DNA from: CAZAPG01 sp964486935
GTDB taxonomy: Bacteria > Chloroflexota > Anaerolineae > 4572-78 > J111
Length of the DNA: 64,000 nt
Reading direction: 5' to 3'
NCBI GenBank assembly: GCA_964486935.1
Contig: CAZAPG010000034.1
Coordinates: 1-64,000 of the forward strand
The position numbers and the translations under genes are program-made. Within the stretch, counting starts at the first letter, position 1, and each line of letters opens with the position of its first letter. Below the pieces are notes generated by a model. The model saw nothing but the letters and a program-made list of their open reading frames with translations. It did not search any database and was not told the origin of the DNA. Positions 59,321 to 64,000 of this stretch are shown piece by piece.

Positions 59321-61078
59321 ATGAATCAACGCTTACCAAAACCTCTTATAATTACGCTAATTGCCGCCCTGGCTGCTCTTCTAATTGGCAACGGCCAATT
59401 TACAGCCCTGGCCCAAGAGGGCACAATCGCCCCAACCGACCGTCCCTTTCAGTTACCCTTTGCCGAGCCGCCCGGCCCCGATACCTGGTTGATGGCCCAG
59501 CCTTACGGCAACACCACCGGCGCTTACCGGCAACGATTTACCACTTACGGGCTTTCGGGGGGAATTCATTTTGGGCTGGACCTTTCTGCCCCGTGCGGCA
59601 CAGAAATTGTAGCCATTGCCGATGGCATTGTTTTTGCCGTAGACGGGCCGTTTGGCTCGCCCCCGCACAATCTAATGATTGACCACCCCCAACTAGGCTA
59701 CGCCTCGATGTACGGTCACCTGCTGGAAGCCCCTAATTTGCGGCCAGGCCAGCAGGTCAGGCAGGGGCAGGTTGTTGCCAAGGTGGGCGATAGCGGCGAA
59801 ACGTGCTACAGCCGCCCCCATCTGCACCTGGAAATTAGAGACCTGAAGCACGTAACCAAGTACAACCCGATGTTGCTGATAGAGGCCAACTGGCATAATC
59901 TGGCGCTGACCGGCAGTTCAGGCCGAGATTTTGCCCGCGACCTGGACGAGCCGCGCAAGTGGCAAACCCTGTACGACCAGCCGGAAGCGCGCACCGGCGG
60001 GCCAATTATCAATGATTTTGCCAACCCCTGGCCCCCCGACTGGAGCAGCCGCTCAGGCAACACCTCGGTTACGCCGGCCAGCCTCACTATTTCCGCCAAC
60101 CCTGAGCCGCAACCCCAAAACCTGGCCTCATCGGCGATTGGCCGCCAGATTACAACCGGAAACTGTTGCACCCAACCCTACTGGAACCGAGACTCAACCC
60201 AGGTGCGCTTTATCGACCGGCCCGCAGCCGGAGCAGCAGTTGGCATCTGGGGAGTCGACCCGGCCCAGCCAGAAACAGGGCCGCAGCTAGTCACCCAGCG
60301 GTTGGCTTACTATAGCCCCGATGGCAAATTTATTACCTACCCCAACCCCAGCAAGGGCGTGGCCGTGGTTGAACGTTTGGCCGATGGCCAGACCTGGGAG
60401 ATTGACACCCAGGAGCGCAGCCTCAGCTTTACCCCCGACAGCCAGAGTGTCCTTTGGTTAGCTTATGATGAGGACGCCTCGCGGGACAACCGGGTGGAAA
60501 CTATCTGGCAGGCCAACGTAGATGGCAGCGATGCCCGGATATTGCTTCAGGCCCGGCGAACCAACATTGTGGCCTGGCTGTCGTCCGATGAATTGCTGAT
60601 GGTGCGGCGCATCGCTGGCAGTTCAGATGAACAATTGTTTACCCTCTCGCTCGCCACCGGCAGCCAGACCGATTTACTGGAAGGCCCTGAAATGCGCGGC
60701 CTAAGCCTGAGCCGCAACCAGCGCTATCTGGTTTATTACGTAACCTTTGAACCGGAAGCGGACAAAAACGGCATGTGGCTGCTTGATTTGCAAAACCCTG
60801 AGCAGGGGCCGCAAAAACTACCCTTTTTTGGAACCTATCGCTGGCGAGATGACGAGCGCCTGATTTATGTACCGCTTGAGTTGGTGTCTACCGAACATAA
60901 CTTTTATGAATACAGCGCAGCTACCGGCGAAACCCGGCCGCTCTTTCCGGGGGGAACGGGGCTGACCATTGCCAACAACGATTGGCGGGTCTCGCCGGAT
61001 GGCCGCAAAATTGCGCTGGTGGCGGCCAACGGTATCGACCTGAACGGTATCTGGGTACTCGATTTGCCCCAAAATTAA
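59321..61078 (+). CDS. Exported M23 peptidase with TolB-like propeller
   Basis: A 585-aa protein. After a signal peptide (about 1-28) comes an M23 (LytM) zinc peptidase domain with HFGLDLSAPCG, where His and Asp are ligands, and SRPHLHLEIRD with the HxH, so it probably cleaves peptidoglycan cross-links. From about residue 270 a beta-propeller of the TolB/WD40-like type follows (YYSPDGKFITY, LSRNQRYLVYY, VSPDGRKIALV). ATG 59321 is the first start after the previous stop. The peptidase-propeller fusion suggests binding to a wall or polysaccharide partner. Confidence 0.87.
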   Translation: MNQRLPKPLIITLIAALAALLIGNGQFTALAQEGTIAPTDRPFQLPFAEPPGPDTWLMAQPYGNTTGAYRQRFTTYGLSGGIHFGLDLSAPCGTEIVAIADGIVFAVDGPFGSPPHNLMIDHPQLGYASMYGHLLEAPNLRPGQQVRQGQVVAKVGDSGETCYSRPHLHLEIRDLKHVTKYNPMLLIEANWHNLALTGSSGRDFARDLDEPRKWQTLYDQPEARTGGPIINDFANPWPPDWSSRSGNTSVTPASLTISANPEPQPQNLASSAIGRQITTGNCCTQPYWNRDSTQVRFIDRPAAGAAVGIWGVDPAQPETGPQLVTQRLAYYSPDGKFITYPNPSKGVAVVERLADGQTWEIDTQERSLSFTPDSQSVLWLAYDEDASRDNRVETIWQANVDGSDARILLQARRTNIVAWLSSDELLMVRRIAGSSDEQLFTLSLATGSQTDLLEGPEMRGLSLSRNQRYLVYYVTFEPEADKNGMWLLDLQNPEQGPQKLPFFGTYRWRDDERLIYVPLELVSTEHNFYEYSAATGETRPLFPGGTGLTIANNDWRVSPDGRKIALVAANGIDLNGIWVLDLPQN

Positions 61079-61153
61079 AAATTCAAATATTAAAGCCGGC
61101 AACGACGCCTGCTATTATCAGAAATACTTTCCAACCAATTTGTATCTCGATTA

Positions 61154-61182
61154 GGGTGCATCCTATATCTTAAAACGCACCC
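61154..61182 (+). repeat. GGGTGC-type hairpin element
   Basis: GGGTGCATCC ... AAAACGCACCC forms a hairpin just before the YceI gene's ribosome-binding site. The arms are related to the GGGTGCGTCCC element at 48383 and 52473. Confidence 0.5.
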
Positions 61183-61203
61183 CTTGGTCAGCAGGAGGAA
61201 TTT

Positions 61204-62076
61204 ATGATGAAAAAAATAGCAGCTGTTGTTGTTGTATTGGCTATAGTTGCGCTGATGGGGGTAGGTTATCTGGCCTACTCATTTCTTAGAACGCCAGAAG
61301 CCGCCACCGGGCCAATTGAGGCGATCCCTATTGCAATAGCAGATAGTCAGACGGCCGTTGGAGAAATAATTTCTGCCGAAGATGTTGAGTCGCCCGTTGC
61401 CGAAACCGCAACCGCCGCTCCGGTAGAAACTGACCCACAGACAACGGCAACTACAACCGGCAGTGATAACTCACAGGCCGTAATGGTTGCCACAGAAGAA
61501 GAGCAGGCTACCAATGAAATTGGCGCGGAAACCTCGGCTGCGCCCATCATTTTTGAAATTGTTCAAGCTGAGTCGCAGGCTCGTTTTCTGATAGATGAGG
61601 TGCTGCGGGGAGACCCAATCACAGTGGTTGGCGTTACCGACCAGATCGCAGGTCAATTTGCCATTGACCCCAACAATTTGCCCAATACGCAACTTGGCGT
61701 TATTCGGGTGAACGCCCGCACCCTGGCAACAGACAACGATTTTCGCAATCGGGCTATCAAAAACCAGATTCTGCTAACCGATGCCCACGAGTTTATCACC
61801 TTTGCCCCTTCTCAAATTATCGGCTTGCCGCATAAGGGAACAGTTGGCGAAGTCTACACTTTTCAGATTGTGGGTGATTTAACCATAACCGGCGTTACCC
61901 GGCCGGTAACATTTGATGTAATTGCCAGGTCTGCCAGCGAAACCAGCATCAGGGCCGTTGCCAGCACCACCATTCTTTATGCTGATTTTGGCGTCTCTAT
62001 TCCCCGGGTGCCATCTGTAGACCTGGTTGCCGATGAGGTGCGCCTGGAACTTGAGTTTGTGGCAGAGGCAATCTAA
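61204..62076 (+). CDS. YceI-domain protein with membrane anchor
   Basis: A 290-aa protein with an N-terminal transmembrane anchor (IAAVVVVLAIVALMGVGYLA), a Thr/Glu/Ala-rich linker (about 35-110) and a C-terminal YceI lipocalin-like beta-barrel (about 115-290): SQARFLIDEVLRG, DFRNRAIKNQILLT, GDLTITGVTRPVTFDV. YceI barrels bind polyisoprenoids or amphiphilic ligands. AGGAGGAAT precedes the ATG. The domain faces the extracytoplasmic side. Confidence 0.9.
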   Translation: MMKKIAAVVVVLAIVALMGVGYLAYSFLRTPEAATGPIEAIPIAIADSQTAVGEIISAEDVESPVAETATAAPVETDPQTTATTTGSDNSQAVMVATEEEQATNEIGAETSAAPIIFEIVQAESQARFLIDEVLRGDPITVVGVTDQIAGQFAIDPNNLPNTQLGVIRVNARTLATDNDFRNRAIKNQILLTDAHEFITFAPSQIIGLPHKGTVGEVYTFQIVGDLTITGVTRPVTFDVIARSASETSIRAVASTTILYADFGVSIPRVPSVDLVADEVRLELEFVAEAI

Positions 62077-62093
62077 AAAATCAACAGCGCAAC

Positions 62094-62120
62094 GCAGACC
62101 CCGCCTGGTCAGGGGTCTGC
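62094..62120 (+). terminator. Terminator between convergent genes
   Basis: GCAGACCCC / GGGGTCTGC, a perfect 9-bp stem with a 9-base loop, 18 bases after the YceI stop and before the stop of the convergent SDR gene. The U-tail is weak on both sides (ATTGGGTTG on plus), so it may act in both directions. Confidence 0.7.
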
Positions 62121-62131
62121 ATTGGGTTGAG

Positions 62132-62896
62132 TTATTGGGCTGTCCAGCCGCCATCAACCAGTAAAACAGTTCCAGATACCATTGCGCCGGCGGGCGAGGC
62201 CAGGTAAATAACAGCCGCGGCCACATCGGTAATGGTTCCAACCCGGCCAATGGGCAGACGGGCCAAAACCCCGGCCCGATACTCTGGATTATCCAGCCGC
62301 TCGGCGGTGCCGGGGGTGTAAATAAATGTTGGCGCTACGGCATTAACAGTAACGCCTTTGGCCGACCATTCCAGGGCCAGCACCCTGGTCAACTGGTTGA
62401 CTCCCCCCTTTGAGGCGCAATACACCGCGTGGTCCCGAATACCCACCACACTGGCCTGTGAACTCATATTGATAATGCGTCCGTGACCCTGCTCTAGCAT
62501 TATTCGCCCGGCGGCCTGGCAACAAAAAAACAACCCCTTCAAATTCACGGCCATCATTTCGTCCCAATCTGCCTCGTTGACCTCCAGAGCCGGATGGTTA
62601 AAGCCTAACCCCGCATTGTTTACCAAAATATCCAGCCGGCCAAAGTGATTGTGAATTTGGGCCATTACCTTGTTAATTTGCAAGACTTCCCGGACATCCA
62701 GCGCAAAGGGCTGGGCTTGTCCCCCTTCCTGGCGAATTTCTGCGGCCAGTTTTTCAAGCGCGTCGACGCTGCGGGCCGTCAGGGCCACCCTTGCCCCGGC
62801 ATTGGCCAGCGCTTTTGCCAACCCATAGCCAATGCCCATGCTGGCCCCTGTTACCACGGCAACCTGGCCATCTAATCTAAAATCTGGATATTCCAT
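62132..62896 (-). CDS. Short-chain dehydrogenase/reductase
   Basis: A 254-aa classical SDR. TGASMGIG is the cofactor motif, NNAG follows, Ser lies in NMSSQASV, and Tyr/Lys in YCASK; the C-terminus has the typical SGTVLLVDGG. It resembles gluconate 5-dehydrogenase/FabG-type enzymes. ATG 62896 (MEYPDFRLDGQ) with GGGAG upstream is preferred over in-frame starts at 62947 and 62953. It is convergent with the YceI gene and divergent from the PLP-enzyme gene. Confidence 0.9.
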   Translation of the reverse strand: MEYPDFRLDGQVAVVTGASMGIGYGLAKALANAGARVALTARSVDALEKLAAEIRQEGGQAQPFALDVREVLQINKVMAQIHNHFGRLDILVNNAGLGFNHPALEVNEADWDEMMAVNLKGLFFCCQAAGRIMLEQGHGRIINMSSQASVVGIRDHAVYCASKGGVNQLTRVLALEWSAKGVTVNAVAPTFIYTPGTAERLDNPEYRAGVLARLPIGRVGTITDVAAAVIYLASPAGAMVSGTVLLVDGGWTAQ

Positions 62897-63166
62897 AATT
62901 GGTTTGCTCCCTTGAAAATAATGATGGCGAAGTGTCAAAGTACACATTGACACTCCCGGGTTTCATTTCCTGTTATTGTTGCAGTCTCCTCGGCTCTGTT
63001 AGCCCCCTGTATAAAGATGAATTTACAGATAGAGAACAGGCTCACTAGCTATTTTGGCCCATTTTCAGAAAGGTTTTTCTTCTGCTATGTTATGATTGTA
63101 GTCGGCGTATGATTTTGAGCAAGCAAGAACGCCAGCTTGACCCTTTACTAAAAAAGGAGCATAATT

Positions 63167-64000
63167 TTGAGCACCCAATCTTTTACCACCCGGGCCGTTC
63201 ACGCGGGAGACCACACCCCACCCGGCGATTATACCCCCGTAGTCAACCCGATTCACCCCTCGGTTGGATTTTTGTACGATAGCATTGACGACCTGGACGC
63301 GATTTTTGAAACAACCAAAGAAGGCTATGTCTACCCGCGCTACGGCAGCCCAACCCTGACGGCCTTTGAAACAGCAATGGCTAATTTAGAAGAGGGCCAG
63401 GCAGCAATGGCTTTTGCTTCGGGGATGGCGGCAATTCACGCGGCGCTGCTGGCAGCCCAGGTTCGGGCTAACAGCCACGTTGTGGCGGCTATGGACCTGT
63501 ACGGCGCAACTTACACCCTGGCGGGCCGTTTGTTTGCACAATTGGGAGCCGGCGTTACTTTTGTAGATGTTACCAAACCCGACGAGGTAGAGTCTGCTCT
63601 GGCCAATACCAAAACCGTTGCTCTGTTAGTTGAAACCATCTCTAACCCCTTGCTCAAAGTTTCTAACCTGCCGCTGCTGGCCCAACTAGCACATCGGCAC
63701 GGAGCCAAATTTCTGGTTGATAATACCTTTGCCACCCCTTATTTATGCCGGCCCCTTGCCCACGGCGCAGATTTTGTCATCCACAGCGCCACCAAATATA
63801 TTGCCGGCCATGGCGACGTGATGGCCGGGGTGGTTATTACTTCGGTCGAGAATCGCTCTCGCTTGTACGAATTGAACAAAATAGTCGGCGGCGTGTTGGG
63901 TCCCTTTGAAGCCTGGCTGGCTGCGCGTGGGCTGAAAACCCTGCCGCTGCGGGTGCGTCAGCAATATGCCAACGCCCGGCAAGTGGCCGAATGGCTGGCC
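63167..64000 (+). CDS. Cys/Met-metabolism PLP enzyme (partial)
   Basis: The first 278 codons of a fold-type I PLP enzyme of the cystathionine gamma-synthase/beta-lyase/methionine gamma-lyase family. STQSFTTRAVHAGDHTPPGD is the usual start; YPRYGSPTLTAFETAMANLE, SGMAA and the PLP-lysine motif SATKYIAGHGD are present. The start is TTG at 63167, with AAGGAG 7 bases upstream and no better ATG. The gene is cut by the window edge, so the exact activity (gamma-synthase or lyase) cannot be decided. Confidence 0.9.
   Translation, partial: MSTQSFTTRAVHAGDHTPPGDYTPVVNPIHPSVGFLYDSIDDLDAIFETTKEGYVYPRYGSPTLTAFETAMANLEEGQAAMAFASGMAAIHAALLAAQVRANSHVVAAMDLYGATYTLAGRLFAQLGAGVTFVDVTKPDEVESALANTKTVALLVETISNPLLKVSNLPLLAQLAHRHGAKFLVDNTFATPYLCRPLAHGADFVIHSATKYIAGHGDVMAGVVITSVENRSRLYELNKIVGGVLGPFEAWLAARGLKTLPLRVRQQYANARQVAEWLA

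Overview
This 64-kb window comes from a bacterial chromosome of roughly 55-60% GC. Several traits together suggest a member of the Chloroflexota (Anaerolineae-like): an nSTAND1-type ATPase remnant, a large BTAD/AAA/TPR regulator, FmdB zinc ribbons, many ABC importers with Pro/Ala/Thr-rich lipoprotein linkers, and a tRNA without an encoded CCA. This assignment is inferred from gene content only. No plasmid origin, phage module or CRISPR array is visible. Mobile DNA is limited to a truncated IS5-type transposase N-terminus at the left edge.

Layout. (1) 1-525: a decayed transposase/STAND junction. (2) 731-15428, all on the minus strand: a long run coding for an amidohydrolase, a peptide-type ABC importer without ATPase (SBP, two permeases), an M20 hydrolase with substituted metal ligands, a 2-oxoacid dehydrogenase E1 alpha/beta pair, a TIM-barrel isomerase, a FadR-type GntR regulator, a short-chain dehydrogenase, an enolase-superfamily enzyme, a free-standing lipoyl domain, a TauE-type permease and a gamma-glutamyltransferase. 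(3) 15548-22380: a frameshifted EamA transporter (minus) and a plus-strand operon with an AHL-lactonase-like hydrolase and a second peptide-type importer whose two ATPases are fused. Three sigma70-type promoters at 15.5-16.1 kb carry the same TGGTCCAACCA operator, which ties regions 2 and 3 into one regulon, probably under the GntR protein. (4) 22452-32243, minus: a LacI-controlled sugar operon (GH31 alpha-xylosidase type, sugar ABC importer) that ends in a URO-D-like protein, a PhyH dioxygenase and a pterin-binding methyltransferase-like protein.

(5) 32464-48067, minus: about 16 kb of tightly packed genes, the most unusual part. It combines the conserved 'nitrogen starvation' set known from cyanobacteria and mycobacteria (MSMEG_0572/Sll0783, MSMEG_0568 radical SAM, MSMEG_0567 GNAT, Sll0787 AIR-synthase-like, MSMEG_0565 glycosyltransferase) with relatives of the three oxamate carbamoyltransferase proteins (FdrA, DUF1116, DUF2877), a ComA-like phosphosulfolactate synthase, a FabF-like ketosynthase, OsmC, FmdB, a CoA-disulfide-reductase-like flavoprotein and three unrecognised proteins. 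The nitrilase that usually accompanies the set is not in the window; an amidohydrolase leads the run instead.

(6) 48068-54141: a repeat-rich spacer, an FmdB/BTAD regulator pair, a GC-rich inverted-repeat spacer and an MFS transporter. (7) 54184-64000: housekeeping and envelope genes: tRNA-Leu(UAG), recA with a clear promoter and terminator, two lipoprotein-type alpha/beta hydrolases, an M23 peptidase, a YceI protein, a short-chain dehydrogenase and the start of a Cys/Met-metabolism PLP enzyme cut by the window edge. All family assignments were made by reading motifs; no database search was run.
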